From Desulfobacterales bacterium (lineage in GTDB: Bacteria; Desulfobacterota; Desulfobacteria; Desulfobacterales; Desulfobacteraceae): DNA of 5,442 bases. The stretch is taken from the NCBI GenBank assembly GCA_022361315.1, contig JAKSBB010000457.1:1-5442 (forward strand), written 5' to 3'. Below are positions 1-5,442 of this stretch, piece after piece; positions within the stretch are counted from its first letter, which is position 1; each line of letters opens with the position of its first letter. Below the pieces are notes generated by a model. It saw only the letters and a list, made by a program, of their open reading frames with translations, made no database searches and was not told the DNA's origin. The position numbers and the translations under genes were made by a program.

Positions 1-162
1 ATGTCCAGGCTGTACCGGGAAGACACCCGGAAATTTGAAGAGGAAAGAAAACGCAAAATCGAAGCCTTGATCGCCACATTCGGCCCGGACCAGCAGGCTC
101 GGCTGAGGGCTTATCAGGCAACCTGGGACCAGATCTTGGTACCGGAATTGAGAGCTGACTAA
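1..162 (+). CDS. Small charged protein, second copy (5' end outside window)
   Basis: This reading frame is open from the first base and ends at TAA 160-162, giving 53 residues that align without gaps to residues 25-77 of the complete 77-aa protein encoded at 259-492 on the other strand. The ATG at 1-3 corresponds to internal Met25 of that copy, so the real start is probably about 72 bases left of the window. The two copies share 152 of 162 bases. Seven of the ten differences are silent and three change residues (E/D, A/D and L/F), which suggests both are maintained as proteins. The visible part has a strongly charged helical stretch (RKFEEERKRK) followed by a Gln/Arg-rich segment with one Trp. 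No known family is recognised. It is transcribed toward its twin, and both end at the same hairpin terminator. An alternative is a remnant lacking its 5' part, which the window cannot exclude. Confidence 0.75.
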   Translation: MSRLYREDTRKFEEERKRKIEALIATFGPDQQARLRAYQATWDQILVPELRAD

Positions 163-175
163 AAAACCGACCGAA

Positions 176-245
176 AGATTAAGAATTAAAAAAGGAACGG
201 CTGGCCACACAGGCCGAGTCCGTTCCCTTTTGTTATTCTTAATCT
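176..245. terminator. Bidirectional hairpin terminator between convergent twin genes
   Basis: A long stem forms from AGATTAAGAAT (176-186) and its complement ATTCTTAATCT (235-245), an A/T-rich middle, and a GC-rich core GGAACGG (194-200) paired with CCGTTCC (220-226). The loop contains a further small GGCC/GGCC stem (203-206 and 212-215). On the plus strand the core is followed by CTTTTGTTATTC. On the minus strand it is followed by the complement of the A-run 187-193. Both directions therefore have a GC-rich stem followed by a T-run, as expected for intrinsic termination of both small genes. It is also the centre of the inverted duplication. Confidence 0.85.
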
Positions 246-258
246 GCTGGTTGGTGTA

Positions 259-492
259 TTAGTCAGCTCTGAACTCCGGTACCAGGATCTGATCCCAAGT
301 TGCCTGATAATCCCTCAACCGAGCCTGCTGGTCCGGGCCGAAAGTGGCGATCAAGGCGTCTATTTTGCGTTTTCTTTCCTCTTCAAATTTCCGGGTGTCT
401 TCCCGGTACAGCCTGGACATGAGTACATGTTCGGCAATGGCTTCGGCACGTTTGTTTTCATTCGTCTCTGGTATACGCATTTCCAATTTCAT
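259..492 (-). CDS. Small charged 77-aa protein of unknown function
   Basis: A complete small gene: ATG at 492-490, stop TAA at 261-259. The start is supported by AGGAG at 504-500, seven bases upstream. The product is very rich in charge (15 Lys/Arg and 16 Asp/Glu of 77) with no Cys, no signal peptide and no membrane segment, so a soluble cytoplasmic protein is expected. Residues 26-46 look like a charged amphipathic helix (core RKFEEERKRK), then FGPDQQARLR and a C-terminal segment with a single Trp ending PEFRAD. I recognise no family. It follows the chemoreceptor gene on the same strand by 36 bp, so the two are probably co-transcribed, and it ends at the shared terminator 176-245. A near-identical copy lies opposite (1-162). 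A role with the chemoreceptor is possible from position only. Confidence 0.85.
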   Translation of the reverse strand: MKLEMRIPETNENKRAEAIAEHVLMSRLYREDTRKFEEERKRKIDALIATFGPDQQARLRDYQATWDQILVPEFRAD

Positions 493-499
493 TTTCTTT

Positions 500-504
500 C
501 TCCT
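500..504 (-). promoter_or_regulatory. Ribosome binding site of the 77-aa protein gene
   Basis: The minus strand reads AGGAG here, seven bases before the ATG at 492. It lies in the 36-bp gap after the chemoreceptor stop and fixes the start of the small gene. Confidence 0.8.
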
Positions 505-528
505 GATTTATTTTAAATTCTTCTTTAT

Positions 529-2637
529 CTAATTCACTCTGAACCGGCTCACCATTTCATTCAGGTCTTCCGCCAGGGCGAGTAACTCGCCAGCCTGGCC
601 GTATACCTGCTGGCTGCCGTTTTTCACTTCTTCGCCGGCCTCGCTGACCCCTGAGATATCCCGGGTTACTTCCCCAGCCACCAGGGAGGTCTGGTTGACG
701 TTTTCGTTTACTTCCTGAACACCGACTGCGGCCTGGCTGACGTTGTCTGAAATTTCCCGGGTGGTGGCGGACTGCTCTTCAATGGCTGTGGCCACCGTTG
801 CCATGATATCGTTGATCTCCGAAATAACCTCCACAATAGAGGTGATGGCGGATACGGACTGGGCCGTCTTTTCCTGTACCCCGTTGATCCGGGTGCTGAT
901 TTCACTGGTGGCTTCAGCGGTCTGCAATGCGAGATTCTTGATCTCACCGGCCACAACGGCGAACCCCTTACCGGCATCTCCTGCCCTGCTGGCCTCAATG
1001 GTGGCGTTCAGTGCAAGCAGGTTGGTCTGCTCGGAAATATCGGAGATCGTGTCCGTTACCTTGGAAATCTCAGCGGCCGCTTCCCCCAGAAGACCGACCT
1101 GATCGGAAACTTCCCTGGCCCGTTCAACGGCACTGCCTGTGGTTTCGCTGCCTTTTGCCGTGTTGTTGGCGATTTCGTTGATGGTGGCTGTCATCTGTTC
1201 GGCAGCGGCCACGATCATCTGAATATTCGCCGTGGTCTGTTCGGTGGCGGCGGCCACGCTCCCCATGTTCGTGCTCATTTCCTCCGCAGCTCCGGCAACG
1301 CTGACAGATCTTTCTGCTGTCCGGTCGGAACTGGCGGTGATTTGCTCGGAGACGGCGGATAGTTCTGAGGAAGAAGCGGTCAGCGTTTTTGTGCCGCTGG
1401 AAATATCCGTGAACATCGTTCTCAGATTACCGGTCATGGTATTCAGAGAACTGATAAGCCGCCCGATCTCATCCCGCTGATCAATGGATGATTTCTGTGT
1501 GAGATCGCCCCCTGCCACTTGCTCCGCAATCAATACGGCTTCGTTCAACGGTTTAGTGACCCCGCGGGTGACCACAAATGCCATCAGCAGCCCCAGAACG
1601 GCGGCAACGGAGAACAGCCCCAGCAGGAGGCGGTTGGATGCGGCAGCCTTTGTCTCCGCAGTCTTGTTGAACTCAACAGCCTTGTTGTCGGCAAAGGCAC
1701 GGATATTGTCCAGCACGCCGATGAGTTTTGCCAGATGGGGGGCACCTTCTGTGATGGTGATTTCTTTAGGATTGGCCGTCACCTGGGCCAGCCGCATGCC
1801 GATGACCTTATCCCGGATGGGCTTCCAGTCCACAAAGAGTTTCTCCGCATTAAGGATCATGGATTTGTCCCCGAGGAAGCGTTCCTTGATCAGGGCGAAA
1901 TCATCCATGATTTCCGGAATCAGGGCATTCACCTCGTCTGCCAGGGCGGTTACAGCTTCCGGGGTTTTGGCCACGGAAAGATCCTTCATCATCTTAAGAA
2001 TTTTAAAGGTGTCCATCTGCACTTCCACGGAAGTGGTGGCCACAGTAAAGGGATGCCTGTAAAATTTAGCCACCAGTTCGGCTGCATTGCCGTCAGCAGC
2101 GGTCTGGGACTTTTCATAAAATTCTGCGGCTTTACCGTTGGCAAACGCAATAAGATCGTCCATGGCTTTGATGATCTTTGCCACATGGGGACCGCCCTCG
2201 GTCCGGGTGATTTCATTGGCATCGTTTTCGATCTGAATTCTGCGCTGCTCAATCACCTTGTTCCGGATAGGCGCCCAATCCCTGAAAAGTTCCTCGGCCA
2301 GGACGATATCTTTTTTATCCCCGAGAAACCGTTCATTAAGTACTGCGAAATGTGCCAGGGCGGCTTCGGCATTCTGGTCCACTTTTTTCTGGTTGGCCGT
2401 CATCTGCTCCAGGTTTTCGGACATGGCCACATCTTTCATGGACCGGTGAATGGCCACCAGTTCCGTCTGGATATCCCGGATACTGGTTCCGACGGCCAAA
2501 GGATGGCGGTACAGCTTATGGGTCATGCCGGAAAGATTATTGGAAGTATCCCAGGCCACCTTTCCCCCGATCAGCATCAATGTGATTACCAGACCGAACC
2601 CCACAGCCATCTTCTGCCAGAATTTTAAATGCTTCAT
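529..2637 (-). CDS. Methyl-accepting chemotaxis protein with doubled periplasmic sensor module
   Basis: A 702-residue transmembrane chemoreceptor that should signal through CheW/CheA to the flagellar motor or another output. Layout: transmembrane helix 1 at about 10-28, periplasmic part 29-335, transmembrane helix 2 at about 337-356, HAMP at about 357-410, then the long cytoplasmic helical hairpin. The hairpin tip is recognisable at 534-570 ([19 protein letters not shown], then [15 protein letters not shown]). Glu pairs at 452-453, 466-467 and 480-481 are spaced by 14 residues, and E620-E621 fits the methylation consensus fully; these are candidate adaptation sites. No NWETF-like CheR tether is present; the protein ends MVSRFRVN. 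The periplasmic part holds two similar modules offset by exactly 150 residues, each starting YRHP and containing ERFLGDK and TEG(G/A)PH, resembling four-helix-bundle MCP sensor domains. The ligand is unknown. The start ATG at 2637 has AAGGA seven bases upstream; the stop is TAG at 531-529. The 77-aa gene follows 36 bp downstream. Confidence 0.97.
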   Translation of the reverse strand: MKHLKFWQKMAVGFGLVITLMLIGGKVAWDTSNNLSGMTHKLYRHPLAVGTSIRDIQTELVAIHRSMKDVAMSENLEQMTANQKKVDQNAEAALAHFAVLNERFLGDKKDIVLAEELFRDWAPIRNKVIEQRRIQIENDANEITRTEGGPHVAKIIKAMDDLIAFANGKAAEFYEKSQTAADGNAAELVAKFYRHPFTVATTSVEVQMDTFKILKMMKDLSVAKTPEAVTALADEVNALIPEIMDDFALIKERFLGDKSMILNAEKLFVDWKPIRDKVIGMRLAQVTANPKEITITEGAPHLAKLIGVLDNIRAFADNKAVEFNKTAETKAAASNRLLLGLFSVAAVLGLLMAFVVTRGVTKPLNEAVLIAEQVAGGDLTQKSSIDQRDEIGRLISSLNTMTGNLRTMFTDISSGTKTLTASSSELSAVSEQITASSDRTAERSVSVAGAAEEMSTNMGSVAAATEQTTANIQMIVAAAEQMTATINEIANNTAKGSETTGSAVERAREVSDQVGLLGEAAAEISKVTDTISDISEQTNLLALNATIEASRAGDAGKGFAVVAGEIKNLALQTAEATSEISTRINGVQEKTAQSVSAITSIVEVISEINDIMATVATAIEEQSATTREISDNVSQAAVGVQEVNENVNQTSLVAGEVTRDISGVSEAGEEVKNGSQQVYGQAGELLALAEDLNEMVSRFRVN
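1645..2514 (-). repeat. Tandem 150-residue sensor module repeat inside the chemoreceptor
   Basis: Receptor residues 42-191 (DNA 2514-2065) and 192 to about 331 (DNA 2064-1645) align without any gap at a constant 150-residue offset, with about 40% identical residues by hand count. Landmarks: YRHP at 43-46 and 193-196, MKD at 67-69 and 217-219, ERFLGDK at 102-108 and 252-258, DW-PIR-KVI at 120-129 and 270-279, EIT-TEG-PH at 142-151 and 292-301, and AFA--KA-EF at 164-173 and 314-323. The low identity points to an old duplication kept in strict register. Likely both are four-helix-bundle type ligand-binding units. Confidence 0.9.
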
Positions 2638-2953
2638 TTCCTATTCCTTATATAGTTATTAATATTTCTCTATTATCCCTGATAACGGCGACATTCCGTA
2701 AACCGCAGAAACACTATTTTTTTCGCATGTACCACAACGTACTATCAATTTTCGTACCAAACAGAACCCATAAACGAATTACACTGTAATAACAAGCAGT
2801 TGAAACAACAAATCACATATATTGAACTATATTTATATCGGGAAACATCACCGTTTTTGCGTTCCACAACACAAAAGTTTCGCCCCGCAAAACTGCAGGT
2901 ACGATCCATTACCGGATGGACAATTTCCCCGGTGTGTGATACCTGAATGGGCC
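2638..2953. promoter_or_regulatory. Divergent intergenic region between chemoreceptor and nudC
   Basis: About 316 bp separate the two divergent starts, and the first 240 bp are clearly AT-richer than the genes. Promoters for both directions must lie here, but no pair of good -35 and -10 boxes was found. For the chemoreceptor direction the best -10-like hexamer is GATAAT (complement of 2672-2677), without a convincing -35 box. For the nudC direction TATATT-like hexamers occur at 2818-2823 and 2828-2833. Three GTAC-centred hexamers (GTACCA 2729, GTACTA 2739, GTACCA 2754) could be an operator, but this is weak. A search for sigma-28 and sigma-54 boxes by eye gave nothing acceptable. The part 2822-2953 is an in-frame extension of nudC from a TTG codon but does not look like NudC. 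Confidence 0.45.
2645..2649 (-). promoter_or_regulatory. Ribosome binding site of the chemoreceptor gene
   Basis: The minus strand reads AAGGA here, seven bases before the ATG at 2637. It supports that start, which is also followed directly by the first transmembrane helix. Confidence 0.7.
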
Positions 2954-3766
2954 ATGGATTTCACCCCTTCGGCATCAGCCCCGTACCCCATCCCGGACGA
3001 AAGGTTGTACTTTATTTTCGATACCCGGCACCTTGTTGTGGCCAACGACACCGTACCTTGCCTGACAGCGGAAGGGGCAGAGGCGATCCCCATGGGGCAA
3101 CCGTATTTCTTCGGCAGCTACGGCGGCGTCCCCTGTTATTGCGCAGAACTTATTGGGAAGGAACTGCCGACAGGCATGTCTCGGCTCAACCTGAGAGCCT
3201 TTTTCCAGCAGACGGATGATACCTGGCGGGAGATGGCCGGATACGGCAGGCAGGTGCTGGATCTTCATCTCAACTTCAGATATTGCGGCAGGTGCGGCAC
3301 CCCCACAGATCCTGTTGCAGGGGAACACTCAAGGATCTGCCCGAACTGCGGTCTGACCGCCTATCCCAGAATCTCCCCGGCCGTGATTATGGCGGTGACC
3401 CGGGGTGATGAAATCCTTCTGGCCCGGGGCATACGCTTTCCCAACAAGAAGATGTTTTCCGTTCTGGCCGGCTTTGTATCTCCGGCCGAAACCCTGGAAG
3501 ACTGTGTGCGGCGGGAGGTATTCGAGGAAACCCGGATCCGGGTGGCGCAGGTACGGTACGTCCGAAGCCAATCCTGGCCGTTTCCGGACAGTCTGATGAT
3601 CGGTTTCACGGCAAAATTCACCTCAGGCGATATCCGGATTGATCCTGACGAAATCGTTGAGGCGGACTGGTTCAGGTACGATGAACTCCCCCTGATTCCC
3701 GATGCGCATACCCTGGCAGGTCAACTCATCCGGAATTTTGTGCGGGAAAGAAGCGGGAACACTTAA
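2954..3766 (+). CDS. nudC: NAD(+)/NADH pyrophosphatase, NudC-type Nudix hydrolase
   Basis: NudC enzymes cleave NADH or NAD to NMN(H) and AMP, and in E. coli also remove NAD caps from RNA. With the ATG at 2954 the product is 270 aa, close to E. coli NudC (257 aa). An N-terminal domain (1-105) precedes a zinc ribbon with C111, C114, C129 and C132. The Nudix domain has its box at 173-195: G173, E179, R187, E188, E191 and E192 are present, but the usual glycine at box position 22 is R194. The family motif SQPWPFPxS reads SQSWPFPDS (205-213), followed by SGDIRIDPDEI, typical of NudC; E233 or E236 is likely to bind metal too. The frame is open back to a TTG at 2822 (314 aa), but those 44 residues look unlike the family. 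No start (2954 ATG, 2936 GTG, 2822 TTG) has a clear ribosome binding site, so the start is uncertain. The end is a double stop TAATAA (3764-3769). Confidence 0.93.
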   Translation: MDFTPSASAPYPIPDERLYFIFDTRHLVVANDTVPCLTAEGAEAIPMGQPYFFGSYGGVPCYCAELIGKELPTGMSRLNLRAFFQQTDDTWREMAGYGRQVLDLHLNFRYCGRCGTPTDPVAGEHSRICPNCGLTAYPRISPAVIMAVTRGDEILLARGIRFPNKKMFSVLAGFVSPAETLEDCVRREVFEETRIRVAQVRYVRSQSWPFPDSLMIGFTAKFTSGDIRIDPDEIVEADWFRYDELPLIPDAHTLAGQLIRNFVRERSGNT

Positions 3767-3769
3767 TAA

Positions 3770-4498
3770 TTAGAAGGCCGCCGGCCGGAACACGTCCTTG
3801 CCCGCCAGCCACTGCTCCGTCAATCCCGGGGTATCAAACAGCATGGCCAGCCCCTTCACCAGCCCCACCTGGAAAGAGGCAAGCCCCCTCTCCTTCATAA
3901 CCCGGATGAACACGGCGGAATACATATCCGTGGCGGTTCTGTAAAGCGGGAAACAGGGTACCCGGACTTCCCGCCGTTCTTCCCACCCCCTGCGGCAGGC
4001 CGCAACCTCCGTGGAATGATAGGCCCTGCAGGAAAAAGGTCGAATGGCATAAATGAGGCAGCGGCCCTGATCGTTCAAAAAAGGACAGGGGGTCTGGGAA
4101 CTGTGCCAGAAAGTTTCGGTAAGGGTATCTCCTTTGGATACGGTAGCCATGATACGGCCCTTAAACCAGGAGAGGCCTTCGGGAGTTGCCTGATTAGATA
4201 GTTCTGAAAACAGGACCAGGAGTTCAGGAATGGACACCCCGACCCGCAGATGGCAACAATAGGCACATCCTTCTGCGCATACCGTGCCTTCCGGCGGTGC
4301 CATCATCCCCTTGGCAAATTCCCCCATGGCCTTTGACAGCACCGGCATGGTCACGCCGTATTTTTCAACCACCTGGTTCAGCAGGGTATAGGCCTTTTGC
4401 ATATGGGCATTCATCAGGGCCTGCGCCCTGTCTTCACCGGATTTGTTTTTACAGGATGTCATTTCATCAGGCTGATCTTCGGGTGGTTTCATATTCAT
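3770..4498 (-). CDS. YkgJ-family CxxCxxCC cysteine cluster protein
   Basis: A 242-aa soluble protein with the cysteine pattern of the YkgJ (UPF0153) family, thought to bind zinc or an iron-sulfur cluster; the reaction is unknown. Seen: C74, C78, C81 and C82 (CAEGCAYCCHLRV), then C138 in PCPFL, C147 in GRCLIYAIRP and C157 in FSCRAYHS, plus C168 and C182. The second half of the cluster is the classic CPFL-x-x-x-x-C-x-IY-x-x-RP-x-x-CR arrangement. The first 70 residues are a charged, mostly helical extension. The start ATG at 4498 overlaps the stop of the TfoX-like gene by four bases (ATGA), which suggests translational coupling. A second ATG at 4492 is spaced better from GGGGA (about 8 bases) and could be the start used. 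It is the last visible gene of the hrpB row and ends 3 bp from the nudC stop. Confidence 0.9.
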   Translation of the reverse strand: MNMKPPEDQPDEMTSCKNKSGEDRAQALMNAHMQKAYTLLNQVVEKYGVTMPVLSKAMGEFAKGMMAPPEGTVCAEGCAYCCHLRVGVSIPELLVLFSELSNQATPEGLSWFKGRIMATVSKGDTLTETFWHSSQTPCPFLNDQGRCLIYAIRPFSCRAYHSTEVAACRRGWEERREVRVPCFPLYRTATDMYSAVFIRVMKERGLASFQVGLVKGLAMLFDTPGLTEQWLAGKDVFRPAAF

Positions 4499-4827
4499 TT
4501 CCCCGGTTTCGGCGGCAGGGTTTCGGCAAATGCCAGTCCCCGGTTGACCCAGGCCGCCAGGTTTGTGACATACCCAGCCTTGGACACCATCACCCAGTTT
4601 TTCATGACGCGCCCCGTGATATCAAACACACGGGTATGATCCATTTCCAGGCAGACCTGGTAATTCTCCGGCCCCACCCGGACGATAAGATCTTCGTTAA
4701 GGATACCGCAGGCCATGTTGCCCCGGAGCAGGACACAGATGCCGCCAAACATCTTTTTCTCCTCAATCCCCGGCTCATCCCGGAGCAGTTCCCTTATCCG
4801 TTCAGCCAATGTGTCGTCATATGCCAT
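4495..4827 (-). CDS. TfoX/Sxy N-terminal-domain protein
   Basis: A 110-aa protein that is a stand-alone TfoX N-terminal domain. Family marks in order: MAYDDTLAERIRELL at the start, KKMFGG (24-29), GNMACG (36-41), LIVRVGP (47-53), FDITGR...NWV (68-79) and a C-terminal AAWVNRGLAFAETLPPKPGK. Full Sxy/TfoX of gamma-proteobacteria, a competence regulator acting with CRP, is about 200 aa and has a second domain that is missing here. Short single-domain members are widespread and their role is not known, so no competence function is claimed. The ATG at 4827 has GAGGGA at 4838-4833, five bases upstream and directly after the hrpB stop. The gene starts 12 bp after hrpB and its TGA overlaps the ATG of the YkgJ-type gene, so the three are probably one transcript. 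Confidence 0.9.
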   Translation of the reverse strand: MAYDDTLAERIRELLRDEPGIEEKKMFGGICVLLRGNMACGILNEDLIVRVGPENYQVCLEMDHTRVFDITGRVMKNWVMVSKAGYVTNLAAWVNRGLAFAETLPPKPGK

Positions 4828-4832
4828 AATCT

Positions 4833-4838
4833 TCCCTC
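4833..4838 (-). promoter_or_regulatory. Ribosome binding site of the TfoX-like gene
   Basis: The minus strand reads GAGGGA, five bases before the ATG at 4827 and squeezed into the 12-bp gap after the hrpB stop (TAG 4842-4840). This supports both the chosen start and re-initiation within a polycistronic message. Confidence 0.7.
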
Positions 4839-4839
4839 A

Positions 4840-5442
4840 CTATTTATTCTTTCCGGTCTTAGCCCTGGGTTTCACCCTGTTCGTAGGCATGGCGGACCGC
4901 GGATCATCCGGCCAATAATGCTTGGGATAACGTCCCATAAGGTCTTTTTTCACCTGGATATAGGTCTGATTCCAGAAATTGGCAAGATCCCGGGTAATCT
5001 GCACCGGCCGCCCCGCCGGTGACAGCAGATGAAGGGTCAGGGGAACGGCATTCCTGGCAATGGCCGGTGTTGTCATCAGGCCGAACATCTCCTGAAGACG
5101 TACGGCCAGCACCGGCGGGTCCAGGGGGCCGTTTTCATCCCCGTATTTGACCGGAATCCGGGAACCCGAAGGCACCGTAATATGGGTGGGGGCATGGGTA
5201 TCAATCATCTGCTGCTGTTCCCAGGAAAGCAAATGCTTCAGCGCGGCATCCAGATCCACCCGTTTCAAACCGGCCATGGAAGTGATACCGTCCAGAAAAG
5301 GGCCAAGCCATTCCCCAAGGGTATCGTTTAACCCCGGAGCAGAAAAATCGGGCAGATCGGCAAAAGCAGCATCCACATCCGGCCGGGACCGCAGGAAGAT
5401 CACCCGCTGACGGAATTGCTGCAGGGACTTTGCCCAGGGCAG
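4840..5442 (-). CDS. hrpB: ATP-dependent helicase HrpB, C-terminal part (5' end outside window)
   Basis: The frame is open to the right window edge, giving 200 residues and a TAG stop at 4842-4840. It is the C-terminal domain of HrpB, a DEAH-type putative RNA helicase usually about 800-850 aa; the motor domains lie beyond the window. Seen in order (counting from the edge): LPWAKSLQQFRQRVIFLR (1-18), LLSWEQQQMID (71-81), APTHITVPSGSR (84-95), PPVLAVRLQEMFGL, LHLLSPAGRPVQITRDLANF (about 137-156) and RYPKHYWPDDP (171-181), followed by a basic tail. All of these are close to E. coli HrpB, whose end is RYPKHVWPDDP plus a basic tail. A GTG at 5403-5401 is an internal valine, not a start, since the family match continues upstream of it. 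HrpB's substrate in most bacteria is not settled. It heads the visible row hrpB - TfoX-like - YkgJ-like. Confidence 0.95.
   Translation of the reverse strand: MPWAKSLQQFRQRVIFLRSRPDVDAAFADLPDFSAPGLNDTLGEWLGPFLDGITSMAGLKRVDLDAALKHLLSWEQQQMIDTHAPTHITVPSGSRIPVKYGDENGPLDPPVLAVRLQEMFGLMTTPAIARNAVPLTLHLLSPAGRPVQITRDLANFWNQTYIQVKKDLMGRYPKHYWPDDPRSAMPTNRVKPRAKTGKNK

Larger units (their letters stand above)
1..420. repeat. Inverted duplication (palindromic arms 1-200 and 220-420)
   Basis: Position n on the plus strand matches position 421-n on the minus strand from the left window edge nearly to the centre. Bases 1-59 are identical to the complement of 362-420. Bases 60-162 differ at ten positions. 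The segment just after the stops (163-180) differs at six, and then the arms merge into the terminator stem. The symmetry axis is therefore at about 210/211. The arms carry the two copies of the small gene in tail-to-tail orientation. The left arm may go on beyond the window, because it is still identical at base 1; the right arm continues into the rest of the gene at 259-492. No transposase or terminal repeat is seen near it. Confidence 0.9.

Noticed and set aside
259..360. Faint likeness of the small protein's FGPDQQ...W..I segment to the receptor's FLGDK...DW.PI segment
   Set aside because: Only a few scattered residues agree and the small protein has no export signal; no common origin can be claimed.
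1..492. Inverted copies as the ends of an insertion sequence
   Set aside because: The arms code for the small protein and meet at a terminator; there is no transposase and no target duplication in view.
1519..2628. Long plus-strand open frame (369 codons) opposite the chemoreceptor
   Set aside because: It is antisense to a clear chemoreceptor gene, has the His/Gly/Phe-rich makeup of a shadow frame and matches no family.
2680..2720. Possible sigma-28 flagellar promoter for the chemoreceptor (GCCGTTAT resembles GCCGATAA on the minus strand)
   Set aside because: No TAAA-type box lies at the required spacing; the nearest resemblance is about eight bases too far.
3776..3786. GGCC-GCC-GGCC small hairpin near the nudC and YkgJ-like stops as a terminator
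   Set aside because: The stem is only four base pairs, no T-run follows on the plus strand, and on the minus strand it lies within the coding end.
4297..5022. Plus-strand open frame (241 codons) across the YkgJ-like, TfoX-like and hrpB genes
   Set aside because: It runs opposite three recognised genes, rich in Pro and His as expected from a complement frame.
5401..5403. GTG as a possible start of a 187-aa protein
   Set aside because: The HrpB match (LPW... region) continues upstream of it to the window edge, so it is an internal valine.

Overview
The window reads like chromosomal DNA of a free-living, motile Gram-negative bacterium. The intermediate-to-high GC of the genes, a large membrane chemoreceptor, HrpB and a YkgJ-type cysteine cluster protein would fit the Desulfobacterota (sulfate-reducing 'deltaproteobacteria'). 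That placement is an inference from gene content and protein style, not a proven assignment. There are six protein genes. Two are cut by the window edges. No RNA gene, insertion sequence, CRISPR array or origin could be seen.

Left part (1-2637). A 77-aa charged small protein of unknown function (minus strand, 259-492) lies 36 bp downstream of a 702-aa methyl-accepting chemotaxis protein (minus strand, 529-2637), probably in one operon. A second copy of the small gene enters from the left edge on the plus strand (1-162). The two copies form an inverted duplication whose centre (about 210/211) is the shared bidirectional terminator hairpin. Seven of the ten differences inside the coding copies are synonymous, so both copies seem to be under selection as proteins. 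The chemoreceptor has an unusual periplasmic part: two copies of a four-helix-bundle-like module in exact 150-residue register.

Middle (2638-2953). About 300 bp, AT-rich in its first 240 bp, separates the chemoreceptor from a divergent NADH pyrophosphatase gene (NudC type, plus strand, about 2954-3766). It must hold the promoters for both directions, but no textbook promoter could be fixed. NudC has its four zinc cysteines and catalytic glutamates, but the late Nudix-box glycine is arginine and the SQPWPFP motif reads SQSWPFP.

Right part (3770-5442). A minus-strand gene row runs hrpB (C-terminal part only, gene enters from the right edge), a TfoX N-terminal-domain protein, and a YkgJ-type CxxCxxCC protein. 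Spacings of 12 bp and a 4-base ATGA overlap indicate an operon. The last gene of this row and nudC meet tail to tail with 3 bp between stops.

The most noteworthy items are the mirror-image duplication of the small gene around its own terminator, its probable co-transcription with a chemoreceptor, and the doubled sensor module of that chemoreceptor. Whether the small protein works with the receptor is a hypothesis from position only.
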